Assembly (NCBI RefSeq): GCF_036850765.1
Contig: NC_089491.1
Span: forward strand, 130,316,266 to 130,380,265
Direction of reading: 5' to 3'
DNA: 64,000 nucleotides
DNA from: Saccopteryx bilineata
Lineage: Eukaryota; Chordata; Mammalia; Chiroptera; Emballonuridae
The notes below the pieces were generated by a model. It did no database searches. It was not told the DNA's origin and saw nothing but the letters and a program-made list of their open reading frames with translations. Numbering within the stretch: position 1 is the stretch's first letter; each line of letters starts with the position of its first letter. Below are positions 45,646 through 57,819 of this stretch, piece after piece. Made by a program: the position numbers and the translations under genes.

Positions 45646-47576
45646 AAATAGAACAGACTCCAATACAAGAGGGGATAGTGTTTGAAAAGTTTAGTTAAGT
45701 GGACAAAGGTAACAAGGCTTTGAATAATTTTGATAACAGCTCTCTTCCCATGGGGCTTTATTCCACTTGTGAGCAAAGGACCTTATGAATAGACTTTTAA
45801 GTATCAGTGCTCTACAAAATTAGAGGCAGATGTTTTGGAACTATAACATTGGGAGAAATAAACCTCTCAGACAGAATTATTTATAATAATTGATGCTTTC
45901 ATATCTTCTTTCAAACATGGATCAAGAACTTATCAAGTGCCACAAAAGGCAAAACAAAACAAACAAAATAGCCACACCCTCTATGGAGAGGTCAACGTGC
46001 AAACTTGTATAAACCACGCTGTGGCTTTTCTGCCCCCAAATCTATAGTATTAGTCCCAAAGCCACATTCAGAGCCTCTCACTGAGATATTTTTTACTCAA
46101 GCTGGTTTTGGCTTCCTAACCCTAACTCCTGTTGGCAACATTATATTTAGAAAGAAATCCCTGGGCAGCATCTTCTGAGTCTTCTTGATAGCCTACTTTC
46201 CTATCCTGGACATATTATTTGCTTTATTTCCTGGCAGTCCTGGTTAAACAAAGAACTTTTATTATTATTATTATTATTATTAAACAAGAACATCAGAAAA
46301 GCAAACAACAAGTCAAAGAAAGTTGTTCGATTTTGCAAATGAAATGCAAAACCAACTTTTATTTCATTGGTGAAAATACACTGTACAAAAGGCTGAAAGT
46401 ACTGGACTATCTGCACATTAAAGCCTATGAGCTTGCTGGTATTGTTACAGGCAAAACGAGTCTGGCACAGTTACAGGGGCTTATTGTGATAAGAAGGACA
46501 GAACCGATTTCAGTGACATTTTCATCTCAAAATTTTTGTAAGCAAGGAGGGGCTATGAAATCATTGGTAGTATTAGTCCATTTTTTGGAAATATAAATAA
46601 GGTTCCCCTAGGCTAACCCCACAAATCATCAATTTTGGTTTATGTTTACAGATAAAACTAACCAGAAAATAACTTTGGGGTGTTTTCCACAAGTCCTAGA
46701 GGACAAGAAAGCTAAATCTAGATGACCTACAAGTGGCCTAACATCATGCACTCTGGTGTTTAAATCTCCAGGCATAATTGTCAGTTTGAGGATGCCAACC
46801 CTTCTTCAAGGAGCGTTTAAGCTCTGCCCTATGCCAGGCACTTTATAAGGCAATGGTCACCGGTCTTAGTCCAGATTCTTAAAAAACAGAAAGCAAGGCC
46901 ATAATTTGTGTGCTGGCACTTCACTGTCACAGAGAAGTAGAAGTGGAGAGAACTGGGGAGGGAGCCAGGGAGTAAGGGACACAGCTGGAAAGGCTCTGAC
47001 CCTCGGGAGTTCACCTTTTGGAAGAGACACATGTGTAAATGGACTTGATAGTGCATTGCCAGTGCAATTTGCAGAACCTGACAAAGTACCATGTGAACGA
47101 AGAGGATAGAGCAACTCACCTAGCCAAAGGGAGGTATGAAGACAAAGGAGTTCTTCACACAGCAGAAATCATGAGTTGGTTCTTGAAAACTAAGTGAGAG
47201 TTTGTCAAATGAAAAGAGAACACCATGCAAAATTAACAAGGTGTAGAAGGTGTACAATGCATACCAGTGATCCCAGTACTGCAGAGGAAGGGCTAGTAGT
47301 TTAGGCAAAGGCTGTTAAATTGACAGACTCTTAAACCGTGCAAGTTAAGACGCTACATGCCTATCATTCCAGGAAGCCAAAACTTGATTTTTATGTCATA
47401 ATGGCCTGATTTTAGAGATAGCCTTCCCCAAATTAACTGAGCACACTTGTAGGTCTCCCCCTTACATCTAGGGGGAGAAAGGAGGGCTAATATTTGGACC
47501 TGAGAAAACTCATTTCCTAAAATCCACTTAGGCATCAGAGCCCAAGATGAGTGATCCTAACCTGTTCTCCTTAAGA
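45646..47576. other. GLIPR1 intron 2, no recognised feature
   Basis: Contains a (tta)n microsatellite at about 46260-46281. A 125-codon frame (46219-46596) crosses it but has no recognisable homology and no splice signals. An unidentified old repeat is possible. Confidence 0.4.
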
Positions 47577-47657
47577 GACAGTCTACCCCCACTTCAAAGA
47601 GGGACCTCCATTGTGGGGACAGTCTACCCCCACTTCAAAGAGGGACCTCCATGGTGG
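47577..47657. repeat. 41-bp tandem duplication
   Basis: Two adjacent copies (47577-47617 and 47618-47657) of a unit starting 'gacagtctacccccacttc'; they differ at one or two bases. Recent by its near-identity. Confidence 0.9.
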
Positions 47658-47728
47658 AGAACATGTCCAGGCACCCCCAGGTCCGGGAAGAAGCACCACT
47701 AGCAGTCAGTTGCTTTATTATTATTTTT

Positions 47729-47836
47729 AATACGGAAAACACTTCATGAATTTGCACATCACCCTTGCACAGGGGGCCATGCTCATCTTCTCTGTATCAT
47801 TCCAGTTTTAATATATGTGCTGCAGAAGCAAGCAAC
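47729..47836 (-). pseudogene. U6 snRNA retropseudogene
   Basis: The minus strand matches U6 over its whole length: 'gcttctgcagcacatatatt', the ACAGAGA box region ('gatacagagaagatgagcat') and the 3' part 'gcaaattcatgaagtgtttt'. Several substitutions, and no U6 promoter (PSE/TATA) is apparent upstream on that strand, so it is a dead L1-mediated copy. Confidence 0.9.
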
Positions 47837-47859
47837 ATAAATACTGTTTAAGTGAGCAT

Positions 47860-48070
47860 GGTGCTTAGCTTTCTCTGTTCAAGATCTCATTTAATTCTCA
47901 CTGCAAACCTGTAAGAGAGTCACTAGTCTCCATATATGAATGAACATCCTCAGAAAAGTTAAGAAATTCTCCTCCCAATGCCATTTAGTCAGTAAGAAGG
48001 AGAGCTAGCATTTAGATACCAGGTATGGTGTAAAGATGAAATAATACAATGTATGTGAATTATCTAGTAA
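47860..48070 (+). repeat. MIR-like fragment
   Basis: 'tttaattctcactgcaaacc' and 'ccatttagtcagtaagaagg' correspond to the MIR core region. Diverged. Confidence 0.6.
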
Positions 48071-48216
48071 GTACTAGTATTTAGTATGCACTGAACAAAG
48101 ATTACATTTTCCCCTGAACTGGTTTACCACCAGTTATATTGAAAGAAGGCTCTACTTGCACAAAACCTTGCTGGGAGATTCAAGACTAATCAGTTACCAT
48201 TTAAAATTCATGATGG

Positions 48217-48412
48217 GTTTGACCTGTGGTGTCGCAGTAGGTAGAGCATTCAACCTGGAACACTGAGGTCACCAGTTTGAAACCCCAGGCTTGCTGGGTC
48301 AAGGCACATATGGGAAGCAACCACTATGATTTGATGTTTCCTGCTCCCCCACCCCCACCCCTTTCTCTCTGTCTCTCTCCTCTCTAAAATCAATAAATAA
48401 AATCTTTAAAAA
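48217..48412 (+). repeat. SINE S1
   Basis: Head 'tttgacctgtggtgtcgcag', full body, 'ctgctcccccacccccaccc' variant and 'aaatcaataaataaaatctt' tail. Confidence 0.9.
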
Positions 48413-49429
48413 ACAATTCATGATGGAAACCACCTCAAGTACGTATTATAACCTCTTACTTATTATCATCTTCTATGAATAAAAAGTAAGGTATTTTCAG
48501 ACTTTCCCCATAAGGGGTAGTTGTATGAAGACAATAAATTCAGATCTATCACAAAGGTATGATACATTTGATACTTCTTAAATGTTAACACTTTTTAGCT
48601 CTGTCTTCACTAGAGGTGATCTATATTGTGAAAGAATTTTGGCATATTAATATGAAAGAGTATTTAAATTACATATTTTGTTGCCAACACTTCAGCTTTG
48701 TCAAGTTTGGGGTTCGTTGTTTTACTTCTATAACTGGGTGGGGCCGCAGCTTAGGTTTGGCAGTGTTTAGGATGCCCACTAGATGGCACTCACTGTTGGT
48801 TTCAGTTTTGTGTTTATATCCACCCTACCCCACCCCAACCCTCTTGAAATTTTTGGGTTTTTTACACTCTCACAGACACAAAGGACGTGTGACACATTTC
48901 ACAGTTTTTCTAGCTATCTTTTTATATGTTGCACATTTAACATATTCCCAATAATGAGCCAGATGGACTCATAATTGAAGGGAAAAGATGGTGGGAGGGG
49001 TTGTTAGCTAGAAGGGAGAGACATGCCTGCCTCCTCTGAGATTCCCAAATGCAGTGCTTTGGTTAGAAAGGTAGGTAGTTGTTCCTGGCTCTGCTAAAAG
49101 GCGAAGCACGCTGAAGGCATCCTGCTTGGGCCGTGGGCTGTCCCCACAGGACTTCCTGGTCACGTAGATTAAGTCCCAACGCTCATCTATAAAAATCAGG
49201 GCACACCTCATTATTAACTTGTTATGAGGTTAAACATGGATGTCTCATGTAAAGTGCTTAACATTGCCCTGGCACTGGGTAAAATCTCAATCAGTAGCTT
49301 TTATTTTTTTATACTTATGTTTTTTGTTTACCATATTAAAAAAAAATTTAAAACACATATAACAGGAATCTGACTGATAAAAAAGTTTTTTAAAAAAGGT
49401 TTTTTAAAAAAATATATAAGCTTTTTTCT
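48413..49429. other. GLIPR1 intron 2, no recognised feature
   Basis: No exon or repeat recognised. The 112-codon frame at 48616-48954 has no homology I can name. Confidence 0.4.
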
Positions 49430-49617
49430 TTTTTAGATTTTATTTATTCATTTTAGGGAGAAGAGAGAGTAAATGAGAGAGAAAGCGAGGGAGAGAAGGG
49501 GGAAGGAGCAGGAAGCATCAGCTTCCATATATGCCTTGACCAGGCAAGCCCAGGGTTTTGAACCTGGGTCCTCAGCATTCCAGGTTGTCACTTTATCCAC
49601 TGTGCCACCACAGGTCA
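49430..49617 (-). repeat. SINE S1
   Basis: rc tail 'gattttatttattcatttta', long purine tract, B box rc 'gttttgaacctgggtcc' and head rc 'ccaccacaggtca'. Confidence 0.9.
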
Positions 49618-49639
49618 CACTAGTTATAAGGAGTTAAAC

Positions 49640-49850
49640 ATGAACATTTACTGAGTGCTTTCTGTGTTTCAGAAGCTGTTCCAAGCATTTTCATATTAGC
49701 CCATTTAAAATGTCAAAATAAGCCTGTGGAGTTGGTGTTATCCTCATTTAATAGCTGAGGAATCTGAGGCCAAAGTCACACAGTGAGTGGCTGAGCTGGA
49801 ATATGAATTCAGACTTTGTCTCTCCAAAGCCCAAAAATTTAACCCAGACA
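49640..49850 (-). repeat. MIR SINE
   Basis: 'cactgagtgctttctgtgtt'-type start, 'gttatcctcatttaatagct' and 'cacacagtgagtggctgagc' are the MIR landmark blocks in correct order. Confidence 0.8.
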
Positions 49851-49879
49851 CTGAAAGACCCACGAAGCTTTTATAAAGA

Positions 49880-50280
49880 AACCAACTTGAATGGGTTACA
49901 TTAACTGTGGTATATCCATACAATATTATTCAGCAGTGAAAAGAAGTAGCTACTAATAGATTCAACAGCATGAATGAATCTCAAAATGCATATGCCAAAT
50001 GAAAGAAGCCAGATTCAAAAACTACATTTAAACTGATCCCATTTGTATAATATTCTGGAAAAGGTACAACTACAGAGACAAACAAATCAGGGCTTGCCAG
50101 GGGCTGGGGGTGGGGCAGTGGCTGACTACACGGGGGTCACAGGGAATTTGGGGGGTGATGGAAGTGACCCAAATCTTGAATATGAATAAGGCTACACAAC
50201 TATATACTTTTGGCAAAATTCATTGAACTGTACACCTAAAAGGATGGATTTTACTCTATGTGAATCACAACTTAAAAAAA
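49880..50280 (+). mobile_element. Old L1 (L1M-type) 3' end
   Basis: The end of ORF2 and 3' UTR of an older L1: 'tggtatatccatacaatatt', 'gaatgaatctcaaaatgcat', 'gcttgccaggggctgggggt', 'gaactgtacacctaaaagga'. It differs from the young L1s here and ends in an A-rich tail. Confidence 0.85.
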
Positions 50281-50658
50281 GAGACCAACTAAAACACAAA
50301 ATGAAAACTAATGAATATTAGCACACTCTTGGGAAAAAGAGGCCAGAAATAAAAAGAAAGTGGATAAAGAAAAATAGCATAAAGCTTTAAAAGTGGTGGT
50401 GGTGGTGAGGCGGGTGGGCAATGAACACTGAAGATACGACACACTGAAAGGAAGTTCGCAAAGACCACAGGATAAAAAATAAATAAATAAAGGGAAGTGA
50501 TAGGAAAAGGACTAAGATAATAGTGAACCCAGTCAGCACAAATCAGAATCACCAGAGTTGAAATAGAGATTTCAAGGGCAATTCCAGTAACCGTCAGTGG
50601 GTCAGTCAGTCAGTTTGAGAGGTGTCCAGAAACCTGCGTTTTAAATACAGAACTCCAG

Positions 50659-51042
50659 CCCTGGCCGGTTTGCTCAGTGGTAGAGCATCAGCCTGGTGTG
50701 CAGGAGTCCCGGGTTCAATTCCCGGTCAGGGCACACAGGAGAAGCGCCCATCGCTTCTCCACCCCTCCCCCTCTCCTTCCTCTCTGTCTCTCTCTTCCCC
50801 TCCCGCAGCCAAGGCTCCATTGGAGCAAAGTTGGCCCGGGTGCTGAGGATGGCTCTGTGGCCTCTCCCTCAGGCGCTAGAATGGCTCTGGTTGCAACAGA
50901 GCAATGCCCCAGATGGGCAGAGCATCGCCCCCTGGTGGGCATGCCGGGTGGATCCCGGTCGGGCACATGTGGGAGTCTGTCTGACTGCCTCCCCGTTTCC
51001 AACTTCAGAAAAATACAAAAAAAAAAAAAAAAAAAAAAAAAA
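50659..51042 (+). repeat. SINE S3, very young
   Basis: A near-consensus S3 with a long pure A tail (about 25 A). An exact 12-bp TSD acagaactccag flanks it (50647-50658 and 51043-51054). Open frames of up to 130 codons here are SINE sequence. Confidence 0.95.
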
Positions 51043-51054
51043 ACAGAACTCCAG

Positions 51055-51935
51055 GTGAAATCACTTTGAAAGGCAGTGAGTAAAACTTAAGAAAAATTTA
51101 AAAATAAATGCAAAAAGATTGGAAAGTGAAAGTACAAAGAGCAAACCTGAGAATTAATGGCCATGAAGCCAGGCTCTCTCAAAGAGAGAGAGGCCTAAGC
51201 CGCTTGGGTACTTGGAGCCTCTGCCAGGGGCTCCTGTGCGTGAGACAGGGAGCAGGGCGGGGCTGTCGCCAAGCGGAGCGCCCCTCTGTGGGAGACCCTA
51301 GCTGCCTGCCCGGACCCTCCCCAGCTGTCAAACTGAGGATGAGGACACAGAATGAAGAGCACCAGCCTCCTAGTCTTTGCCAGCCACCTGCTGGCCTCTC
51401 CCTCACCCAGGACCCAGCTTTGGGGAAGCTCAGACTCCATCCTCAGTTCCCCTCTAACCTCACTGTGTGCTCTCTCCCCAGGGAGTGGTTTTTATTATTG
51501 ATTTTTTTTTTCAAGTAAACTTGTCCTGTAGCCATAATGGCCTTGTCTCAGTCCTGAGTCTTTCTCACTGTGGGTCCTGGAGAGGTTGTGGTCTGCTGGA
51601 AGACTTTTCCTGGCTCTCAGACAGTTCTCTCCGGTTTCAGCTCCCTCACTACCTGGGGCGGGTCCTCTGCCATAGAGCCCCTTACACCCCCTGCTCCCCG
51701 GCACAGCTTCAGACCTGCGTAATGGTCAGACCCCCCTCATAGTCAGACAGCCTAAGGACAGCTGTTCTCTGCATCCTGTGACGGCACCACTGGCTCCGGC
51801 CCAGTCACCTCTCATCCTCCATGTCTGCACAGTCCTGATCACAAAGATGTGAAAAAATTTATGAGTAAAAATAATTTAAATTGCAATTTGGTATCACTGT
51901 AAAAAGGAGTGCTTTTCATCACTGGCTTAGCTCCA
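51055..51935. other. GLIPR1 intron 2, GC-rich, no gene recognised
   Basis: GC-rich relative to its surroundings, with frames of 90-136 codons on both strands (51108-51742). No splice-bounded exon, no conserved motif; the frames probably reflect composition. Confidence 0.4.
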
Positions 51936-51939
51936 TATA

Positions 51940-52530
51940 CAGTGTGTCCGTAAAGTCATGGTGCACTATTGACCGGTCACAGGAAACCAACAAAAGACAA
52001 TAGGAATGTGAAATCTGCACCAAATGAAAGGAAAACCCTCCCAGTTTCTGTAGGATGATGTGGCAGCATGTGCGCATGCACAGATGATGACATAACACTG
52101 TATACAGCAGAGCAGCCCACGGCCATGCCAGTTGACATGTGGACGGTACAGAGGAAAGTTCAGTGTGTTCTGTGGCTCGCTAAATTCGAATCTGTGACCA
52201 AAGTGCAACGTGAATATCGGCGCGTTTATAACGAAGCGACACCACATAGGAATAACATTACTCGGTGGGATAAGCAGTTGAAGGAAACCAGCAGTTTGGT
52301 GGAGAAACTCCATTCTGGTAGGCCATCAGTGATGAATCTGTAGAGGCTATACGGGATAGCTACCTAAGGAGCCCTATAAAATCTGTGCATGAGCCTACAT
52401 CGAACTGCACTGAATAGATATGAAACTGGGAGAGTTTTCCTTTTATTTGGTGCAGATTTCACATTTCTATCATCTTTTGTTGCTTTCTTGTGACTGGTCA
52501 AAAGTGCACCATGACTTTATGGACACACTA
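51940..52530 (+). mobile_element. mariner-like element with ~110-bp inverted repeats
   Basis: TA flanks both sides. The ends CAGTGTGTCCGTAAAGTCAT and (rc) TAGTGTGTCCATAAAGTCAT begin inverted repeats that continue with about 85-90 percent similarity for ~110 bp (to 'tcccagtttc'). The 591-bp element is internally deleted. Confidence 0.9.
52068..52343 (+). pseudogene. Transposase N-terminal fragment (HTH)
   Basis: A 91-codon frame overlapping the left inverted repeat. It contains TVQRKVQCVLWLAKFESVT…REYRRVY…ITRWDKQLKETSSLVEK, a helix-turn-helix of the kind found at the N-terminus of one mariner group. The catalytic domain is absent. Confidence 0.75.
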
Positions 52531-52535
52531 TACAG

Positions 52536-53260
52536 ACTAGCTCTTTAAAAGTACTTTTTTTCTTTAGGTTCTGTGACACCAGACACTACAAGATGAGCTA
52601 TATAATTTGAGGGGCCCGTGCAAAATGAAAAGGTGGAGTCCCTTGTTCAAAGAGAAGGGGGAAAGTGCCAGTCGGGGTGCTGAAATGTGCGACAGCAGCA
52701 CTGGCTTATACCCACTGCGCAGGGCTTCTGCTCACAGGGTCCCTGTCCCCGCGGCTGGCTGTGCCCGCTGCCCTCCTGCGTCACTGACCACTCCACTCCC
52801 TCTCCCCTTCTGCCTGTCGTTCTTTACCCCATGCTCTCACTTGCTTTTTCCTCTATGACCTTTGCTTGTGTGGTCTAATCTAGTCCCACGTCTTCCAGAT
52901 TCATGTCCCTGAACTGCATGCAGATGGCTCCGTCCTGCAGCCACGTCAGTGCCCCTGGACACGTGACAGGCATCTCGAAGTAACAGGACCTGAACAGAAC
53001 CTTGTCCTGCTCCCACCCGTCCTCCTCCTTCCGCGATTTCCCCACCTCAGTTAATGCTGTTGGGTCTAAACATGAACATGATTTTTCTCTCTCCCTCTCA
53101 ACCTCACACTCAGAGGAAAAGGAAATCCTCTCAGCTTTACGTGTATGCTGAACCCTGAACCTGATCAGTTCTCAGGAACTCCACGCCGTCATCCATTCTC
53201 TTTCTTGTACCAGAGACAGCCTCCCAACCCTTCCCCTTCTTCCTTTCCTCTTCTCAGTCC
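52536..53260. other. GLIPR1 intron 2, no gene recognised
   Basis: GC-rich, C/T-rich sequence. The frames at 52607-52878 have no recognised homology. Confidence 0.4.
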
Positions 53261-53269
53261 ATTTACTTC

Positions 53270-53700
53270 ATAACAACCAAAGGGCTCTTTCCAAGACAGG
53301 AAAGAAGAGCCCACGACTCACACACACACAGGGTTCCCCGTGACCTGCTCCTCTGCCTCTGACCTCATTGCCTCCGAACCTCCCTGGCTCACTGGATCCC
53401 AGCTCTGCTCTCCTCCTCGCCGCAGGCCACAGCCCGGGCCTGACCCTGCGGGCTCCCTCTGCACAGTGCCCTTCCTCCCTCAGGACACAGCTCAGGTCTC
53501 GGCCTAAATGCCCCCTTCCCAGAGCTATTTCCCTGAACACCCAAGTTAAAGCTGCCTTCTCCACCCCATCAGTCACTCCCTACCCTGTTACCGTTTTATT
53601 TATTCATTGCACTGTCAAAAATGATCTTATTCTGTATATGTTTACTTCACACACAGACACACACTCACCAATAATAATAATTTACAAGTCTTGATTCCAC
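53270..53700 (+). mobile_element. LINE2 3' fragment
   Basis: 'gacacagctcaggtctcggc', 'cccttcccagagctatttcc' and 'atcagtcactccctaccctg' align with the L2 3' end, followed by the AT-rich L2 terminus. An ancient element. Confidence 0.65.
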
Positions 53701-53829
53701 CTGCATTCTGAGCACCTAAAACTTCCCTGATGGCGTGAATGCACTACCTAACTAGAGTGCCCATACCTCACCATGTTTATGAAGGCCCACTCATGATCAA
53801 ATGTTCATATCTCTCTCTTATTTTTTCAG

Positions 53830-53945
53830 GTTGTTTGGGCAGATACTTACAAAGTTGGCTGCGCAGTGCAATACTGTTCTGCGGTCGTCACAGGTGCTAA
53901 CACTATTACCAATGCAGCACATTTTATATGCAACTATGGACCAGC
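53830..53945 (+). CDS. GLIPR1: GLIPR1 exon 3: CAP signature motifs
   Basis: Residues 142-179 plus two bases of codon 180. The acceptor is ttttttcag and the donor c|gtaagt. It joins exon 2 to give GHYTQVVWADTYKVGCA, the CAP1 signature, and carries HFICNYGP(A), the first part of the CAP2 signature, with the cysteines expected to pair within the domain. The long open frame reading through to 54052 is intronic. Confidence 0.95.
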
Positions 53946-54486
53946 GTAAGTGCCCAAATCAACCTCTTTCTATACATTTTTTTAAATTCTATTTTACAAG
54001 TATTTATCTTCATTACAGAAAATCTAAAATAAAGTGTAAAAAAGAAAACTAAGATTAGCCTTAATTCCTCTTCCTCGAAACCTACCTAGCCATTAACATC
54101 CTGGTACATTGTCCTGTGTGTGTGTGCGTGTGTGTATCCACTCTTTATAAAAACTACATAAATACAGACACACATTTTTAACAGTAACAAGACTAAAATA
54201 TCTTCAGAGACATAGATTAGTTGAATATGATAGAAACACCACAAAATGGGAGATTGGTGTTACTTTATAGTTATTGGTTTATTACAAACTTGACCATTTT
54301 TGCACAATTGACAAAACAGAAATGACTCTGACTTGAATTTCTCAATTTACTGAATTGAATTGTTCTATTTATGTAACCTATTTCATTCACTTTTGACAGT
54401 TTTGCTTTTGAATGGATATAATTCTAAATGACCAGGATAACAATACCACTTAATACTTATCAAGTAGCTATGGAAATTACATGAGA

Positions 54487-54652
54487 GCCCTTGCCGGATA
54501 GCTCGGTTGGTTAGAGCATCATCCTGAAGCGTAAAGGTTGCTGGGTTCGATCCCCAGTCAGGGCACATACAGGAACAGCTTGATGTTCCTGTGTCTCCCC
54601 ACCCCCACTTCCTCTCTCGCTGAAATCCATAAATAAAAATCTAAAAATAAAT
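54487..54652 (+). repeat. SINE S4, young
   Basis: Close to consensus: 'agcccttgccggatagctcg', 'ggttcgatccccagtcaggg', a short CT tract and an '(ataa)n' tail. It lies in intron 3. Confidence 0.92.
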
Positions 54653-54741
54653 AAATAAAAAGAAAATTACCTGAGAAAGCTTTGTAAAACACCAGCTATA
54701 TGCAATGCCTGGCTGTGGTGTTTGAGAAGTATTCATAATTA

Positions 54742-55072
54742 CAGTGGTCCCTCATCTATCGTGGGGGTCAGGTTCCAGAACCCCCCGCGATAGGAGAAAA
54801 TCCACGAGGTAGCAACCTTATATTTATTTTATTATTCATATATATTTTAAGGCTTTATAAACCCTCCCCACACTCTTATAAATCTTTCCCACACTTATTT
54901 TGCTTATTTTACTGCAAAAATAAAATAATAAGTATATAAAAATACCTATGTACTATAAAATCCCATGATATAGCAAAAAAATCTGCAATACAAAATTAGA
55001 TATATACAATTTAAAAATCGGCAATGCAGTGAGATCATGAAAAGTGAACCACGATATGGCAAAGGACGACTG
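54742..55072. mobile_element. Tigger-like MITE, 331 bp
   Basis: Flanked by TA on both sides. The left end CAGTGGTCCCTCATCTATCG and right end rc CAGTCGTCCTTTGCCATATC are imperfect inverted repeats of pogo/Tigger type, with internal 'gtcaggttccagaacccccc'. No coding frame. Confidence 0.82.
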
Positions 55073-55503
55073 TATTATTATTATAATAATGAGGCAGAAA
55101 TGTGAGTTCTCCTGGCTCAGGCTCACTTTACTTGCCTTCAGAGTTATAAACAATATTAGGTTGTGAAACATATAATTAGCTATAATGTTTCTATCAAGAC
55201 TAATATTCACTTAATCATACAAAGGTATGCATACGTACATTCAGTTATTCAGCAAATCTATTTATTTACTGAGCTTCAAAGGAGAACAAGCCAAACACAG
55301 TGCCTGCCCTTATGAAATTTATATTTATGGGCCAGATAAACCATTAAAATACAAAGATAACTGCATTATGATAGGAGTAATGAAGAAAATGTAAGTAATA
55401 CTATAATCAATACTATCAATAGGCAGGGCCCTTATTTAAGCTAACATGATCAGAAAAGAGTTTTGTGATATATTTAGGCTTAGGAGTAAAGAATGAGAAG
55501 GAA
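55073..55503. other. GLIPR1 intron 3, no recognised feature
   Basis: AT-rich, no exon or repeat supported. Confidence 0.4.
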
Positions 55504-55575
55504 ACCTGGCCTGTGGTGGCACAGTGGATAGAGCCTCGACCTGGAGTGCTGAGTCACTGGTTTCAAAGCCCAGGA
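55504..55575 (+). repeat. SINE S1 head fragment
   Basis: A and B box regions only ('cctggcctgtggtggcacag' to 'tttcaaagcccagg'). The 3' two thirds are missing. Confidence 0.75.
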
Positions 55576-56314
55576 CCAAAGACAGAGAGTGCTTGGACCG
55601 CTGAATAAGATGACACTGGGAAGAGGCAGCTCAGATCTTGCAGGGCCAGGTAGGTCGTGGCAAATTTAACTCCATGCACATCACAAGAGGAAGCCACACA
55701 AATATTTTAAGCAAGGGAGTGCAAGGCTTGGTTTAAATGTGGAGTTCAAGACTATACTTTCAGGGATCATTTCTATAGTTTGTTAAATGTGGAGTTCATT
55801 CTGCATGAGTGGTGGAGGATGAATTGGAGGGCATGGGGGAAATTGGGAAGCTCAGTTCTCATTCCCTCTTACTTTCTGAGCGGGGTCTTCTTTTCTTCTA
55901 TAAACAAAATGTCATGGGCCCGCATTCCACATAATTGAAAGAGGTCCAGCATCCCCCCCCAGTACTTTTGAGGTTCCCTCAGAATGTGTGATGTGTTTAA
56001 TTCTCCAGTCACCTGTACTCTGGCTCTGGAGTCCAGCCCTCAGCTCATTTCCATTGCTCAGGACAGTTTTGACCCTTCTCCTGCCTGCTTCAGGTCTCTC
56101 TGATCTGTATTTATCCCAAATACAAACACAACTCTCCCCTTCATCCCCTGGGCCCTACTGAGCAAGTGTTGCTGTGGAACAGACCTTCACTCAGTGGACG
56201 AGTGGGAGAGAGGATTATAATACAGAAGAGGAAATGACAATGTTGACTATCAAATAGTATCTAGTCTACCTTGGCCACCACAGCCTTAGGAACTCCCACT
56301 CCTATTCATCTTTT
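55576..56314. other. GLIPR1 intron 3, unassigned
   Basis: The stretch near 55630-55740 has the feel of an old interspersed repeat but could not be named; the rest looks unique. Confidence 0.35.
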
Positions 56315-56639
56315 TCTTTCTTTTTTTTTTTTCTTCAGAGACAGAGAGAGAGAGGGATAGACAGGAACGGAGAAATGAGAAGCATCAATAATTAGTTTTT
56401 TGTGGCGCATTGTGACACCTTAATTGTTCATTGATTGCTTTCTCATATGTACCTTGACTGCGGGCCTTCAGCAGACGGAGTAACCCCTTGCTCAAGCCAG
56501 CGACCTTGGGTCCAAGCTGGTGAGCTTTTGCTCAAACCAGATGAGCCCGTGCTCAAACTGGCGACCTCGGGGTCTCAAACCTGGATCCTCGGCATCCCAG
56601 TCCGACGCTCTATCCACTGCGCCACAGCCTGGTCAGGCT
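56315..56639 (-). repeat. SINE S2
   Basis: Reverse-oriented, close to consensus: 'gagggatagacaggaacgg', 'gctttctcatatgtaccttg', 'ctcaagccagcgaccttggg' and head rc 'gccacagcctggtcaggctc'. Confidence 0.92.
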
Positions 56640-57819
56640 CATCTTTTCCTTTAAAGATCTGTCTTTTCCGCAGAGTCCCAGGGCCCCAACCCTTTCTCTC
56701 TCTCCAGTTACCAGAAGAAAAACTAAAACTATCTGCCTCTTTCTTGGACAGAATACTTTAGGCCCCTTTGTCTTAATCATTCCCATCTGGATAAATCAGG
56801 TCTTTCCAGTAACATGGTTCTCCCAAGATGAGTTCTGCCAGTTCCCTAGGAGTCACAACTGCTTCATTTTTAGCTTGTTTTTGAAGTAGCAATTTTCCCC
56901 TCTTCTTTATAATTTGGAATACACAAGTAGACAAAGAGTAAAATGGCATAAAGGATTTCATTAACAACATTCTAGAATTTAACCACTCAATGGGTATTGT
57001 CCTTTTTAACAATGAAAGCTATTCTGATGATTAATGTCCACTTTGGACAACTTTTATTGTTATCAGAATCTCTACTACATTCCTTGACTATTTTCCATGC
57101 TCTAGAGTAAGCACAAAGGTAAATTTAATATCCAAAACAATTTAACTTGGAGCCAAATGAGATTAGAACATATATTTTGGATTGGAAATGAGATGTTAAT
57201 ATGATTCTAAAGGGGGGGCTAATTTTGGAGGTAAATGTATATAGTATTAGGCGAGGGGAGTCCATGAACTTGGATTAGAAAAAAAAATAACATCTTTATT
57301 TTCACTAACCTCTACTGAAAATAACATTTCATTATAAATGAAAGTAGCACTCCAGTCTCATCAGCAACACCTGTGACTTTTGTATTAGCAATTATATCTT
57401 TGTAAATATCACAGATATTTTCATATCACATTCCAGTTGCTACAGATTCTCAAAATAGTTTTTATCATTACTTTGAAATTAAACTAATTAGTAGACTCCC
57501 TGCCTGATCTTATCTGTTATTTCATAGAGAAGTACATATTACTATATTGAATATTTTTACCATTTTGACAACTTTAATTGGTTTTCTTTATAATCCTCTG
57601 AATTTTGTTTTGTGTATTAAAAACAAACTATTTTCAGAAAGAGTACATAGGCCCCACCAGGCTGCTTAAAGGTACCATGGCAAAGTTAAGATCTTTTCAA
57701 AAACAAACTTTCAAAAACGTTTAGTGAAATTACAAGTTCACTGAAATGCATGCAATGCTCTTCACTACTACTCTGAAATATTCATGGGGATATGAAATGT
57801 TTGGATATTATTTCACTTT
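56640..57819. other. GLIPR1 intron 3, no recognised feature
   Basis: AT-rich. A frame on the minus strand (57012-56773) has no recognised homology. Confidence 0.4.

Noticed and set aside
46219..46596. 125-codon frame across a (TTA)n repeat
   Set aside because: It begins in low-complexity sequence, shows no homology and lacks splice or polyadenylation context.
47729..47836. Functional U6 snRNA gene
   Set aside because: Several substitutions in conserved positions and no upstream PSE/TATA on that strand; it is read as a retropseudogene.
50677..51069. Overlapping 95-130-codon frames on both strands
   Set aside because: All fall within an S3 SINE with a poly-A tail and TSD; the same frames recur at 7210, 25683 and 62108.
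51108..51742. GC-rich frames in GLIPR1 intron 2 as a possible hidden gene
   Set aside because: No splice sites, promoter or conserved motif; frames on both strands are open equally, which points to base composition.
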